Shown here piece by piece: positions 1 to 13,466 of a DNA stretch of 64,000 bases; within the stretch, counting starts at the first letter, position 1; every line of letters begins with the position of its first letter. Position numbers and translations under genes: made by a program. The DNA comes from Scytalidium lignicola (taxonomy: Eukaryota > Ascomycota > Leotiomycetes), in NCBI GenBank assembly GCA_002812745.2, contig NCSJ02000048.1, positions 62,001 through 126,000 of the forward strand, read 5' to 3'. The notes under the pieces were generated by a model. That model was not told the DNA's origin. It searched no databases and saw only the letters and a program-made list of their open reading frames with translations.

Positions 1-1297
1 ATAGAAGATGTCTTATAGAAATTATTCCTACGATGTTCTCATGGCTATATTAATATACCTGTCATCAAATTATCAAATGCAGTTAGATGTCGTAAGGTAC
101 TAAGCTGCTAAGATCATAGCGTGGCGATTTGACGCACAAAAAGCGCAAACCCGTGCAAAGAGCGCATCGAGAGGACGTGTAATCTCACCGCAAGTCACAC
201 TAATCCACCATGTAAAGGGAGCAGTGACAAATCCCGAGAGTGTTCTGATCATTTATCAACCTACCAGAAGCTCCTGGACTCAACTAAGCATTGGACTATT
301 GAAGTCGTTTGTAAAGTTGTGATGTCATTAAAAATAAAGAGTGTGGTAAGGCGTTGAAGATTGATGTACGCAGCAGACAAGACATTCGGTGGTTACGGTG
401 CCATGCAGTGAGTGCTAAGGCGAGGTCCATTTGCCTGTATTCGTAAGTATACAGGTACATCATAAAAATCTCAGCAAATATTAATATTATCCTGCTTGAA
501 AACAGTACATTGTAGCTATGATCATTCCTAATTAATTACGAACGTGCATGAAATAGGTTACACCGGAATCACGTTTTACATATCGCAAGCGTGTTAAACG
601 AGGTATCCTTTTAATCATTTCTAAAGAATATTAAAAACCAAGAGTTAAATTACTATGAAAGGCAGATCGTCAATAATCGCCGCATCAACCAAGCCTACTC
701 CTGTCCACCTACCAGAATCCTCACTAATTATTTTCTCGCCACGATTCTTATCAGAGACAGTTAGAAGGGCGATTCTAGGTTCGAATGGACCGAATAATAA
801 CTATGGCCTATGCAGCCCTTCAGTCTCCACTCATGCATTGCCATATAAAGGTTAACAAAACATATTGTGTCATTTGTCAATATTCTATCGCCGGGGGAGA
901 AATAGTATTAGCAAGTATGTGGAAACTGTACTCTGAACATGTGTGAATCTAAAATAAAGGATCAATAGTATTTGGAAATTCGAAGACTGCCGAGCACACA
1001 GGCCCAGCACTGTTATTCAAATTCCCTACGTACCAGTACAACTTCATCTATGCCACCATCTACACGAATAATAGAAGGAAGACATGGCGTCTGTGTCACT
1101 ATTCCCCATGCTCGACGTGCTCGACATCACCAGGGGCATTCGTCTTCCACAGGGATTGTTTCTGGTTCGCAAAGCGCAAACTTCCAACTCTCAGCCTATC
1201 TTACATTTGGCATGCAGGGTTCTGGTCGAGTCCATGGGCAGAGGAATCTCGAGCTGTTTGGGATTTCTCCGTATTGGCTACTTATACGGATCCTGAG
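1..1297. other. Gene-free stretch
   Basis: AT-rich sequence with short open frames that do not look like protein. I see no RNA gene, repeat array or splice-linked exon here. Confidence 0.5.
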
Positions 1298-1894
1298 ATG
1301 AGTACCACTGATATTATAAAACTGCTTAAAAGATTACCACCCGAACTTTGCCAATTGGTTGCAAGCTACTGCCCTGAGTCCCTTTTATGGAGATATGGTG
1401 CTGCTGTCGTATGGTCTCCGAAGGATTTCCCCCGGCCCAAATAGGGCAAGCCCGTTACGTTATTGCCTGGTTTGCTACACCCAGTGGCCAAGACCTAGCT
1501 ACAAATTTGGGATAGGTGTTCTCATCCATACCCTAAAGATCACCTGTGACATCTAATTATCATATATACACCAGTACATTCTATGGCAGGACATATATAC
1601 TAAAGCGAGTATATCGGTTACCGTTACTGCAGAGCCAGGAGATGCAGTTTTGGGTCTTGATGCGGGTTCGTGTTTAAGAGAACGTCCTTTGGGTGAGCTA
1701 ATAGACTCTGTAACTATTGATATCTTTTCAGTAATCGACGCATATATTACTCTCAAGTCGTACACTGGCACGCTTGGGCTGAATATTTGCTCCACAATAC
1801 TGAGGCAGACAAGGTTGCTCGACCCTGCACCAGCGCTATACTTAATAGCACTGATTGAATGCCATGCTGAGATTTTTCAAGATCGTTCATATTA
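1298..1894 (+). pseudogene. Relic of an F-box-like gene
   Basis: A 48-codon frame starts with ATG at 1298 and stops at 1442-1444. Its N-terminus contains LPPELCQLVASYCPESLLWR, which resembles the F-box-like start of a fungal protein family. Downstream the protein-like reading changes frame: about 1446-1520 contains AWFATPSGQDLATNLG before a stop, 1540-1680 is broken by stops, and 1650-1894 is open in another frame. No splice pattern joins these pieces cleanly. I infer a decayed gene from protein-like composition and one motif; family assignment beyond 'F-box-like' is not possible by eye. Confidence 0.35.
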
Positions 1895-2281
1895 ACGCAC
1901 CAACCATGCTATAACTCAAGCCATCATATTTAAATCTGCTGAAGGCCAAGGTAGAAAATCTACGAATTCTTGATTATGAATGGAGATGGACGGGGGTGTA
2001 ACGTTGTGGGTTTGAGCCAATGAATTCTCATTCCTGAAATATAGCTATGAATAAAAAAGTGAAAGTTAATGCCAAAGAAAATACTTTCAGCTCCTAACTT
2101 TCCTTCTCCCCCTTTATCCTCTCTGTTTTGATAAGAAAAGCTCGAAACGAATAAGTCCAGAAGTACTTTTCGGGCTTTGCTTCTATACAATAGGAGCACT
2201 CATACAATTTGCCATCCACTTGGCCTTCCGACTACTAGAGAATTAGAATGACCAGCGCTAGCAGAAAGTTAGATGCTCTCG

Positions 2282-2728
2282 TTAAGAGGCCATGTTTTGG
2301 AGCATGTCTTTCAGCTCCATTTCTGGCATCTCCTCGTGCTCTTTCATGTACAACCCGTCCTCAATGAGATGCCCATCAATGCTATGAGCTTCAATATATT
2401 CGTACCTGTCCGATAGATTAATACCATCAGGGATCCATGGGATAAGATAGTGTTTCTCTATATGCACAATCCACAGTCGTGCCTTGGTCCCAATTGCTGT
2501 CATAGCATATATCTGTTTTCGGCTGGTGTAGATCAGATGTGCCATACACGCATTATAAGCTTGATGTTCTAATTCATCAATTTCGGTCTGGGATTCTTTT
2601 TCCTTTTCCGTTTCGAAGACAAATAGTCTGTGAATTAACCTGTCGGTCCCGGTCCATTTGTCTACAACTAGCTCAACTCTTCTAAGGTCCGTATCCTCAT
2701 CGGTTGGCGGTTGTTGTGAAGCGATAAC
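2282..2728 (-). pseudogene. Terminal exon or remnant of an unknown protein
   Basis: A frame of about 148 codons is open from 2728 down to a TAA at 2282-2284. It is preceded immediately by CTAG, which could be a 3' splice site, and has no initiator at its start. The product contains [19 protein letters not shown], a charged [18 protein letters not shown] segment and [16 protein letters not shown], so it reads as real protein. I could not find convincing upstream exons to the right (an open frame at 2870-3172 on the same strand is possible but unsupported). It could be the last exon of a live gene or a remnant. I do not recognise the family. Confidence 0.45.
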
Positions 2729-3556
2729 CTAGTCCTCCTCCTCAGCAGGATACCATGAACTAATTTTGTGCTTCCAGAATTTGGTTGTGCCCCATTCCAG
2801 TTTTGTCTGTGCCTGTTGCCACAAGAAAAGATCGAGAGGTGTATGGATGATAGACATTGTTGTAGTATTTCAAAGGATATAGCTAATAAGAGACCGACTG
2901 GGTACTACAACAATGAGGACTATGGCTTTACGCTTTACACAGCTATCGAAGAATAAAGTGTTAAATGTTATATGATCGCGAATATTTGGTCGAAATTTTA
3001 ATGATGATGAGTCCCTCGCATCCTTGGCTGAGTTGGTATTGTTCGCTGCTTCATAGCATATGAATAGAGGCCAAAAGCGGAAGCCCAACGTGGGAGCCAC
3101 CCAAAGTATAGCAGGAGCTCGAATTCCCAAGCTTAGTACTATCACGCTTTCTCCCCTGTCTCCATCGCCCACTGTTATCGATAGTTTATCACTGTCGTCT
3201 CTTATATGATATTGTGGTGGGATTTAAACACGAGGCAGGCAACAAGTAAGGTTTTTGATATAGAGCAGTAACACAATTTTTCGCTAAAGAAACATATCAG
3301 AAACTCGCCGGATGCAGATTATAATAATGTAGAAGTCGAGTGATATTTGTATAAGAAAAAAAAAAAAAACTAATGCACATTGAACACAGTACCCAGAAAT
3401 TCTGCCCCAAAACAACTCTCCTTTTTTAGATAGAACCCCATGGAATGCTTTTAGGACCAACAAGAAAAAATGAAGAATTTTCGATGCGCTCCCAAGAGCA
3501 AACGGCTCCTATCTCCCTTATCTCAAGGAACAAGAGGCTAGACAGTAAATCCCAAT
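2729..3556. other. Intergenic region, 3' flank of vigilin gene
   Basis: No convincing coding sequence. It holds an A-rich run near 3358-3369 and the presumed 3' untranslated region of the minus-strand KH gene. Confidence 0.5.
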
Positions 3557-6500
3557 CTATCCTCTGTTCTCGTTCGCTCCACCCTCCTTTACTGCTTTCA
3601 GGATCAACTCCTTCGCTTTCTCAACACCGTCTGCACTTCCAGAAATCTCAATAGCTTCGTCTTTAGCTTGGTCGCGAGGTACAGTGACCTTACATCCTGT
3701 TGCCTCCCGAATGCTATTGACTTTGCTACCTCCTTGTCCAATGACATATCTGTAAGTACGCGGGTCAGGCAAAACAAGATAACCGGTAGTATCATTCTTC
3801 AGCGCCTGCTCAATAGCTGCCTGGAGAGCTGATTTTGCCTTAGGAATACTCTCTTCCGGACCTCGCAAGACCCAAGGAATTTCACCATCCAGGTGAGAGC
3901 CATTATTGCTGATGATATTCCAAAGGAAAGCATCAGCAGCTTGATCTGCATCATCAGTAATCAAAGGTAAAGAACCGCCATTTGCTCTGGCGCTTGGTGC
4001 TGCCGGCTTAGGTGGGACCTTGTGGCCAGCGTGGTCAACTGTGACTTGATGGTTGTTCCTTAATCTACGGAAGAATTGGCCATTGTCCGCAACGCTGTGG
4101 TGAATATTTCTAGGCACCTGGACGGTCTCTCCAGCTTGCTCTTTCGTGAGCTCGAGTATGTGGGCTTGAGCCTTCTCGACGTTTTCAGGCCGGCCCGTAA
4201 TCTTGATAGTAGTCTGCCCACTGCCTTGCTTAGGAATATCAATCGAAACCTTGAGCTTTGATTCCAAGTTTTTCTTGGTTTCTCCGCCTCGGCCAATGAG
4301 GTTGCGATGCTTGTCAGTTGCTACATCGATAGTTTCGGTAGTCTGGCTGTCACGCTCAGCAACGATTTCTTGCATTTGTGCAATAATCTTATCCACAACT
4401 TCCTTATTACCTTCAATCTTGATGGTATTTCCATCAGATTCGGCTTTGGGAAATTGTACTGTGCGGGCCAACTCTCTGCGGTCGTCTGATCCTCCAGCCT
4501 TGATAATAATGTCACGAAGGTTTGTACCTGTTACTTGTTAACAAGAGTATGAAAACTAATAGAGATTAAACTTACCTCCAGAACCAATTAAGGCCCTATG
4601 GTGCTTCTTATCCACATCCAGGGTCTTTGTTACGATTTGATCGAAGACATTCTTCTTCTCCTCAAGGATCTTCTTCGCTTGGGCAACTTGGGACTTAGTA
4701 CCTTTAATCTGAATCTCAACCAGCCCAGAAGGATCTTTGACATCTCTAGCATTTGGTACATCAATCTTAGCTCCAGTTAACTGTCGAAGCTCGTCCATTC
4801 CACTTCCACGTTGACCAATTAAGGAGGGTACTTGGCTTTGCTGGACAGTTACACTATCAGTGTATGAGTTGTCCTTGAGATATTGAAGGAGCGATAGAAT
4901 TTCGTCTCTAGCCTCATCGGCTCCTTTTTTTGGTCCTTTGACAATAACTTCGTTAGGTGCCTGCTCCCTTCTCTTCTTTCCACTCTCACTAGCCGCATCT
5001 GCATTGGATTGGTCATCCGTAACAGGCTTAGCTGAGCGAGGGAAGTGTATTTGAACCTTGTATCGTGTCTGAAGCCTATTGATCTGGGCACCTTGAGCAC
5101 CAATAAGCTCGCGGTGGTACTTGGGTTCTATCAGCAAAGTGTAGGTGGCCTCATCAGCCCACTGTCTACCAAGGGTAGATATATGAGCCTTAGCTGCTTC
5201 AGCCTTTGCCTTTGGTCCCTTCAATTCAACCTTGCCATTGTCGACTTGGATCTCAACATCGAATTTATCGCGTAATTCGCGGATATTGCTACCACCTTTG
5301 CCGATAAGTTGGTTGGCATGGGCTTGTGGGAAATCGAAAGACATAGTGAAGCCACGCTCTTTCTCGTCTTCTATCGCTTGGGCAACGAATGCATCAACCT
5401 TTTGGGCCAAAGATTCAACTGCGGGAGCTGGGCCACGAAGAGTAACAACAGTCCCTGCAGCCGAAACTCTTACAGGTATTTGCTCAGCAGTTCGCTCTTG
5501 TTGCTCTTTCTTGATATACTTCCGAAGCTTCTCATGGAATCTAAAACCGTTAGCATGATAATAATGTGCACTACTTTAGAGCAACTTACATTTGAGGCAC
5601 ATCAATCGATTTAGAGACAATCTCTGCCTGAGCATTGATGATCTCCATAATGTGTCTCTCTGCATCTTCCAGCCCCTGCTTAAAGGCGCGCACTTCGTCG
5701 GGAGTAGGCTGTCCACGTGGAACTTTATATTCAGGCTCCAAGCCCTCAGGCCCTTCAAATACAAGGAGAACTGGGGCATCCACCTCCGAGGAATCAGGAA
5801 GGATCACGTGTACTCCATAATCTTTCCGAACACGAGGGGTGATGTCGTTTCGAAGGTGTTGATGGAAGAAGGGGTCGATAGGAACATTGGACATTCTAGA
5901 GGGAGGCAGACCATTGAAGATGCTGGTAATTTCTGACTGCGCACGGATAGCATTCTTGCCGTCTCGAGAGTACAGCTCCCATGGGGCCACTGGTCCCTCT
6001 CGGCCGATAGGCGTAACAATATGTGCCTGATGCAACTTTTCAAGCCTCTCAATCTCCTTACGCTCTCTGAGATATCTAGCAAGGTTCCGGGCATGGATAT
6101 TAGGATCACAACGAGCATTTCTGAGCAACCGGGCAACATCAATGCTTGAGCTCTGCATGCCCATGGCAAGATCCATAGCCTTTTCTGCAGCTGCTTGGAC
6201 CTTATCTGCCGGTCCGACAACAGTGATTGTATCATCATCTTCATCGGTGGGCAAAATTATGGCACATCCAGTTTCAGCGAAGAAATCATTGACAGGAATA
6301 CCACGTTCTCCCACAATGAACTGATGCCGACCCTTATTGATAGCCAATTGCTCCAAGATCAGCTGTTGTTGTAGTTCTGTAACTTGCCGCTCAATTTCCG
6401 CTCTTGCTGCTTGAACGGCAGCACGATCGCCAGAAAGCGTGATATGATTGTCCCCTGCTGCTGGAAGGAAGGTAGGTCGCTGGTCGCCAGTTAGGACTTG

Positions 6501-7682
6501 AGCAGGTGGCTGTGCAGTCCAGGTATTGTGTTGAGGTACCCGGATTTGGACACCTTTAGCTTCCTCCAGGGCATTTGCTCGTGCATTGTGCGGGCCAGCA
6601 ATGAAGGGATAGAATTCTGCAGGGATGCCTCGAAGCTTTGTAGTCATTGTAGCTGCTCGCTCACCAGCTATTTTCAAAACTTCTTGTCTTGCCATTTCAG
6701 CAGCCAGAGCATTACCTTCAATCAAGACATCAACAACGGCATCCTCATCATCATCTACGGGAGCTGGTGATTCGTCCCTTGGCATTTGAATGCGGGCACC
6801 AGTCTTCTCCTGCAATGCTTTTATAGTTGCGCCTCCCTTGCCAATTATGTGCGCTCGAATGGAACGAGGAATAGGGACTTTGACAGATTGCTACGATTTG
6901 TTAGTTACCTCAAATATGGTGACTCAGGGGAACCATTAACTCACCTTTGACCCAACTTGAGCAACAACATCCTTCAAGGCCTGGCGACAAGCATCTTGTG
7001 GGCCGATGGCATTAAAATATATAACTCCTTGGGGACCGGTAGATGTTGTGACTGTAGCCTTCGATTTCTTGTTGATATCTTTCAGAATATCTGGCAACGG
7101 CTTTTTCAACTGGGTCCGAGGAAGCATTTGGTTTGGAAACATTGGAATTCTCTCTTGGTGACGACCTGGCATCGACATAGTCTGTGGGCCTCCTCTAGCA
7201 GCCTGACTCATCGTAGATGTAGGCGTTGCTGTTCCAGAGGCAGGCGTGGATGCGCGAGAGGTGCCGTTGGGAGAGGTGCCGTTCGATTTGCCATTGGTCG
7301 CTGCTGAAGGCTTCTTAGATGTCCAAATTGGCGCTACATTTGAGGTTTGTTTTGGCTTTGGAGCTCCACCTAGTTCTGGGAATAGGTCATGCGATTGCGT
7401 GTCCAATACGGTGGGCTTTGGGCCGTCGTCTGCCCTTTGCTTCCCAGCAGCCTTGGCGGACATAGGTGCAGCCCAGCCAGGAGCATTACCAGCTTGATTT
7501 ACATCCTCAAGTATAGTTGCAGAGGTAGGAGGTTCACCATGGGGCAGATCATCTTCGTCAACCGTATCCTCAATTGTTGCCTTGTGTGCCTCATCGTGCT
7601 TCTGCATAAGTTTTTGAGCGGCAGACAATTCGCCATCGGCATGGCCGTTTTGGGACGTAGTCTGTGCAGATGCCATGTTCAA
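3557..7682 (-). CDS. scp160: Multi-KH-domain protein, Scp160/vigilin homologue (1,324 aa)
   Basis: RNA-binding protein of the vigilin family. Yeast Scp160 is associated with polysomes and the ER/nuclear envelope and affects translation and ploidy. Exons are 6945-7682, 5590-6890, 4576-5540 and 3557-4527 (joined 3,975 nt); introns of 48-54 bp have GTGAGT, GTAAGT and GTAAGT donors. At least eight KH units are visible through GxxG loops: GKGG (about residue 262), GERG (440), GKGG (760), GAQG (829), GQRG (927), GSGG (1000), GRGG (1080) and GQGG (1266). Divergent KH-like units without a clean loop occur near 190-246 and 330-400. The first 180 residues are low-complexity S/T/P/A-rich. The length matches fungal vigilins (about 1,200-1,300 aa). 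The start is the first ATG of the open frame; a second ATG two codons on is equally possible. Confidence 0.93.
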
Positions 7683-10112
7683 ATATTGCAGCGTTTCCCA
7701 GAGAAAAATTCGATGTTACAGTCCAGATAGTGATAGGAATTAGATCAACGGCACATAAAGAGCTGAGATCACTAGGAGACTATCTTCTTAGCAGAATTCA
7801 TTTAAGTGCCACAAGGGACATGGCTAGAGAATCCAATTGCACTCACCAGATGAGATAGGGTAACCTTGGGAAGTGTTATTGTACCAAGTAAGATATAAGC
7901 AAGCCGGGCCGAGAGATATGTTGAGGCCACGCAGACGATTCGAGGAAGGAAGCTCCTATATTTTAGAGGATGGCATAGGGGGCAATGAACAAATTTGAAG
8001 GCCGTGAGAGATAAACCAAGGATGAGATTAAATGTACGTGCGAGATACAGCAAGTACAAATAAATTGAGGGTGAATATCCTGTTGTTTTAATAGAGGGAT
8101 AATAGTAGGAGCCGGTACAAGGAGCACGAGCTTCATGAAGTTACTCGATGTGGAGATAAATGTTAAGCGAGAACCAACCCCAGCAGTCCACTTTATAATA
8201 AAGCCCGAAATATGAGGCTTTAAGGATAATTTTCATCAGCTTCAAATTAGACTGCTTTTGATTCAAATATGTAGTGAATAGTGTCTTAAGGGATCTGTAT
8301 AATTAATTTGTTCTATATTATGTGTATTATGTGATACTTAGAGCAAGGGCCGTAAATTTTGTTCTCATACCTCCTTTTAGATGGCATGAAGTTAAAAGAA
8401 AACCTAATAGCATCATCTAGAGACGAAAATTCCCTCGAAGCTCTGCTTTGTACTATAATTATGTCCTTTTTCTTCGAAATAACTAATAAACACCATGTAC
8501 TTCGTAATATGACGGACTTTACCGACAAGCTGGTATCCCAAGAGGTAGATAACTGCAGCCCAACGGCGGGCGGAACCGTCGCGGGGGTTTCAATTTTTAT
8601 TGAACTTGGCGCTGCAGGAATCGAGCCCTACTGGTACAGTAGTAAGACAACGGTCGTATAACTCCCATTCTTCTCAGGATAGTTGAATCATAGAAACCAT
8701 GACAGGGATGAAGTGAACTTTCGGAGTTCGACTGTTGACTTATCGACTGCATTGCTTGCAAGTCTAATTCATTCTGTCCCATTGTCGAGAAATAACACCA
8801 ATTTCAATTTATATGGAAGATAATACGTGTCAACGACTTTGGCAGCCGAAGTTCATATAACCAACAGCCATGTAACCCGATCAAGCTCTCGAGTCCAACT
8901 AGCCTACAACCTCATCGACTGATAGATGACACGAAACCTGGAAGGATAAATAATAGCACTGGTTTTCCCGTCGGAAGATGTGGGAAATAGTTATGCGTAG
9001 CCATCTAGTCATCCCCGGTGCACATAGCTTAGTCTTTCATCACAAAGATGGAGTGGAGCTTGTAGATGTGATATGGCCTCTCAGGATATTTAGCTCAGGC
9101 GATCAACGCTCATCTCCATGCTTGCACGTCTTGTAACCTGCTATATTCAGCGAGCGCTTGGAGCATTACATGAAATCTGCTGACAATACTGTAAGACAAG
9201 ACATCCTAGGATAGACTGAGAATCCTGGGATATAAAAGAACTCAAATAATGCGGGGAAACGGGTGGTCGAGGAAGTTTTTCATAAAGAAAGTAAAATTTG
9301 GCTGTTGTGTATCCACAAAGACGTAGCACATGCTAGTCTCTAAATCGCAGTGTACTGTACCAGCAAACCTTTGGGACCATGAAGGCGTATGTGGAACCCA
9401 TATCAACGGTCGTCCACACTACTCCTGGGCCAATGTTTGGACGTACCGAAATGTAACTGGTGAATACTCGAGGTTGCGCTTGGTGGATAGGCTTGGCCAG
9501 AAAAGAACTGTAGATCCGCAGGTTCGGATTACTGTCGCGGCATATCTCATTTTTGAGGTCGGAACCGTCCTCCTGGTTGTTTGCATAACTCACAGCCCAC
9601 CTGCGAATGGCTCTTTGCGAATGACGCTAAAGAGAGTGTGAGAGAGTGTACGAGCGAGCAGAAGTCAAAGTAACAAGTACAAGTAGCGAACTCGACCTTC
9701 TTGCTGCCAGCGTTTGTGGCTGCGGCAGCGCTGATCGATAGGTAGCCGCGAGGACGTCCCCAGCTGTCAGAACCTGACGAGCCACTTCGAGAGGTCCCAA
9801 GCGCCCGTCGCAATCCAGCCAATCTTGCGCGTCCACAGAGGCAGTTTTCCTGTCAAATCCAATCCTCTTTTAATACTTCCCTCTGCAACTCTTTTCCCTG
9901 CATCGACACTGCTCTGGTAATCCCGCATAGCCACCCCGTAGATCACGATATCCCACGGCCTGGATACTTGCGAAAACGGTGTCGCAGCCGCCAATTCGAC
10001 TTGTATGTGGGCAGCCGCCTGCGATTGGCTGATCCTGTGTTGAAACCACCACACCTTCCCAGAGTTCAAGCCCCTTCCTTCAAACGGAGATCCTGGAGTC
10101 CCGAGAATCAAT
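7683..10112. other. 2.4-kb divergent intergenic region
   Basis: Lies between the 5' ends of the vigilin gene (-) and the Ste20 gene (+). Several open frames of 60-180 codons occur on both strands, but none has family-like sequence, splice logic or a plausible product. The last 500 bp upstream of 10113 is GC-richer and probably the kinase leader. Confidence 0.5.
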
Positions 10113-12840
10113 ATGGAAGAGATAAAGTCAACAGGTAGACGCCTGACCAAGAAGCCACCCCCGGGCAGCTCAGTTGCGCTCGCGTCAAATAACCTCACGG
10201 TCGATATTCGAAACAGCGACAATCGATCTCTTCGTAGCCAGCGAAGCTCTGGCAGTCTCCAACGAGCTCCATCCGCGCCGTACCCCAGATCCAACAATAT
10301 CTTCAGCACGTCACGCAAACGGACTTCTCACAACGCCGCCGACTACACATCATCCAGCTCGTCTCTCGATCGTCAGGCGTCGAGCCCCTCCGACTACATC
10401 GCATCGCCAGGTGGAAGTGGCAATCGATCTTCGTACCCAACGGGCGCGTTGTTAAATGAAAAAACTCCCGAGGAGTTCGTTGGAGCTCCCTTCGATGGCT
10501 CTAGTATCTTGAATCACCTTGATTCCACGAAAGCCTCGGGGTACCAGAATTCCTTGCGACGACCGCCACCTCCTCCCTTATCGCACACCAGTCCCGATAT
10601 ACGGTTGATGGGCCCACCTCTTCGACAATCAGCCAGCTTTTCTGCAGTTGACAAAATGAATGAGAAAACCCCACCACGCGTCAGTGAAACCCAACACATA
10701 AGTCCTAAAAGATATTCAGATGAAAGTAAAGACCTGAAAGCAGGTGCTGTACGAAAGAAATCGGGGTTTTCGGGTTTCATGAGCAGTATTGGTGTTGGTT
10801 CGCCGAGAGGGGTCAAGATCTCAGCGCCGGAGAATCCTGTACACGTTACGCATGTTGGCTACGACAATGAAACAGGACAATTCACTGTAAGTTATAGACA
10901 TTATTATTATTATTATTAACATTTCACCTTTACTGACATAGTCCAGGGCCTTCCTAAGGAGTGGCAACGGATGATAAACGATAGCGGGATCACAAAGAAA
11001 GAGCAAGAACAACATCCCCAAACTATCGTTGATATCGTAGGATTCTACAAGGAAAATGCAGATAAGGCAGGCGACGAAGTTTGGGACAAGTTCGATCATG
11101 CCAAAGTACCTGATCTGTCTCTTGGACCCACCACCCCCGCGCCATTGTCGCCTTCTCTGGCCAACGCAGTGAACTACGCGTCTATGACACCGGTTATAAG
11201 TCCTCCTGGCAGCCCACGATTCCCTGCCAACCATGAGACAAGTTTTGAGAATCCAAGATCGCCGCCGCCGGTACCTAAACCGAATAGCCAAGGCGCGGGA
11301 TTGCCAATTCAGCCTAAGGACCCAAGTGCTTTGGTGCCAACGCGGCCAGCACCACGGCCTCCTGTGGCATTCCAGGGTCCAACCAGAGCTGCTCCGCCGC
11401 CGCCTTTGATGGCAAAAGACTCTGGGATTTCTATGCCACGTCAAAGCGATGACCTACCTGCCTTAGCATATGTCCCACCACAACCTGAGACGTCACCTAT
11501 GCTGCCAGAGGAGCACCGCTCCAGATCCAACTCACGTGCGAACGGAACATCGCCATATACTCCAACCGCACAGACACCCACATCACAAAATGTATACCAG
11601 CAACATCTTATACAGCAACAAGAGAGCGCCATGCGCCAGGCTCAGGAACAAATATCAGGACAGCTAGCGCGGAGTCTAAGCAAAAAACTACCTCAACAAC
11701 CTTCTCCTCAAGTAGCACAGGCTCCATCTCAGCGTCCACCTGAAATCAACGGAATTCCACATCCTACTCAGCAGGCTCGAGCTGTCCCGGGTGCCCGACC
11801 ACGACACAGAGTAAGACAAAGTGCAGGCATCGATGTAGTAGCGAGGCTGAAGCAGATCTGTACTGAGGGTGATCCTCGAGATATGTATCGCAGTCTGACC
11901 AAGATCGGGCAAGGAGCATCTGGAGGAGTTTACACAGGATATGAGCAGGGTACCAATCGATTGGTCGCCATCAAACAAATGAACCTTGAACAACAACCAA
12001 AGAAAGACCTAATTATCAATGAAATTTTAGTCATGAAAGACAGCTCACATCCTAATATTGTCAATTTTATAGACAGCTTTTTGGTGACGGGTGAGCTATG
12101 GGTTATTATGGAATTCATGGAGGGTGGTAGTTTGACGGATGTTGTTACCTTCAACATCATGACTGAAGGACAAATAGCAGCTGTCTGCCGCGAGACATTA
12201 AAGGGTCTACAGCATTTGCATTCGAAAGGAGTTATTCATCGCGATATTAAGTCTGATAATATTTTACTGTCGATGGATGGTAATATTAAACTTAGTGAGT
12301 TGTCTTGTTTTAGGATTTTAAGAATTTTACTAACTATTACGTCCAGCCGACTTTGGTTTCTGTGCTCAGATCAACGAGGCACATAATAAACGGACAACTA
12401 TGGTTGGAACACCGTATTGGATGGCTCCTGAAGTTGTCACCCGTAAGGAATATGGTCGAAAGGTTGATATCTGGTCACTGGGCATTATGGCCATAGAGAT
12501 GATCGAAGGAGAACCACCGTATCTCACCGAATCACCTCTTCGTGCGCTCTATCTCATTGCAACCAATGGCACTCCAACAATCAAGGACGAACACACTCTC
12601 AGTCCAGTATTCAAGGATTTCTTATACTTTGCACTCAAAGTTGATCCCGAGAAGAGAGCTAGTGCACATGATTTGTTACGAGTAAGTCCACTGATACATC
12701 ATATACAATCTACAATGTCCTAACTAAAGAAACAGCATGATTTTATGAAGCAGTGCGCGGATCTTATCCAGCTCGCACCACTTGTCCGTTCGGCAAGGCT
12801 AGCTAGACAGCAAGAGAAAGCTCAGAAGTCCGGATCTTAA
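10113..12840 (+). CDS. ste20: p21-activated serine/threonine kinase, Ste20 type (853 aa)
   Basis: PAK-family MAP4K that is activated by Cdc42-GTP and acts in polarity and mating/filamentation MAPK signalling. Exons are 10113-10886, 10947-12294, 12347-12681 and 12736-12840. Residues 1-230 are Ser/Pro-rich. A CRIB/PBD motif ([20 protein letters not shown] continuing into GLPKEW) spans about 236-268 and is split by intron 1. A Pro-rich linker follows, with a PxxP-rich segment near 360-400. The kinase domain starts near 571: GQGASGGVY loop, VAIKQM lysine, HRDIKSDN catalytic loop, DFG about 709 and GTPYWMAPE. There is no PH domain upstream of the CRIB, so this is Ste20 rather than Cla4. The C-terminus [13 protein letters not shown] is short. 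Intron 1 carries a TTA repeat. Confidence 0.95.
10901..10918 (+). repeat. (TTA)6 microsatellite in Ste20 intron 1
   Basis: Six TTA units lie inside the 60-bp intron that interrupts the CRIB domain, just downstream of the GTAAGT donor. Length variation here would change intron size but not coding sequence. Confidence 0.85.
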
Positions 12841-13299
12841 AGCCAAGCTTGACTTTAGAAATGAGCCATGCACAAAACTCCACACATCCTTTATATCACG
12901 ATTTCTCGTGACATTTAAAAACTTCAGCAAGGCGTTCTAGGCGAAGATTAAGGGCTTCTCTTTTTCTTTTATTACAAAAAATTAAAGAAAACTCAACGCT
13001 GAGGACCTAACGAAAAAGTCCCTTATGCATATTTTCTTTTGTTGGACTAACCGAGATGGATATCTGTTGGACTTTTTCTTTTAATTGGGGAGGGGGGAAT
13101 TAAAGAGAGAGAACTCCTGGTGCTGATATTTCCCTCCCCCTACTATGATTGCAGAACCAGGAAATGACGAAAATCCCCCACACGGAAGATTTTTATTAAC
13201 ATGAGAACAAAGAAAAAACGGGCTAGATGATTTGATGGCTATGGGCTATGGGCACTATGGGATATGGCGGATATGGGAATGAAATGAAATGATTTTATT

Positions 13300-13317
13300 G
13301 AGAGAGAGAGAGAGAGA
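13300..13317 (+). repeat. (GA)n microsatellite
   Basis: Nine GA units followed by an A/G-rich tail, about 45 bp before the N at 13364. Confidence 0.8.
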
Positions 13318-13466
13318 AAGAGGGGAAAAAAAGAAAAATTCCATCGAAAAATCCAGCATATCTNCTTTTTTTTTTGAGCTTCCTTCCGGTGTTTTATCTT
13401 TTCCGCGGGCAGAATACTACGTTTATTATAGGTTCACCACCTTAAAAACGATTTTTTATTTGTCGG

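Noticed and set aside
771..790. GGTTCGAAT resembling a tRNA B box on the plus strand
   Set aside because: It is followed by GG instead of CC, and no cloverleaf can be drawn.
4000..6900. Many plus-strand and alternate-frame open frames inside the vigilin gene
   Set aside because: They mirror the KH gene and have no independent start, splice or family support.
8560..8700. tRNA-like B-box match on the minus strand (GGCTCGATTCC)
   Set aside because: The T-arm stem does not pair correctly around it and no matching acceptor stem or A box was found.
9330..9641. 103-codon plus-strand open frame
   Set aside because: Composition is not protein-like, and a comparable frame exists antisense.
9767..10318. 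183-codon minus-strand open frame overlapping the Ste20 start
   Set aside because: It is antisense to the Ser-rich N-terminus of the kinase and its leader; no family resemblance.
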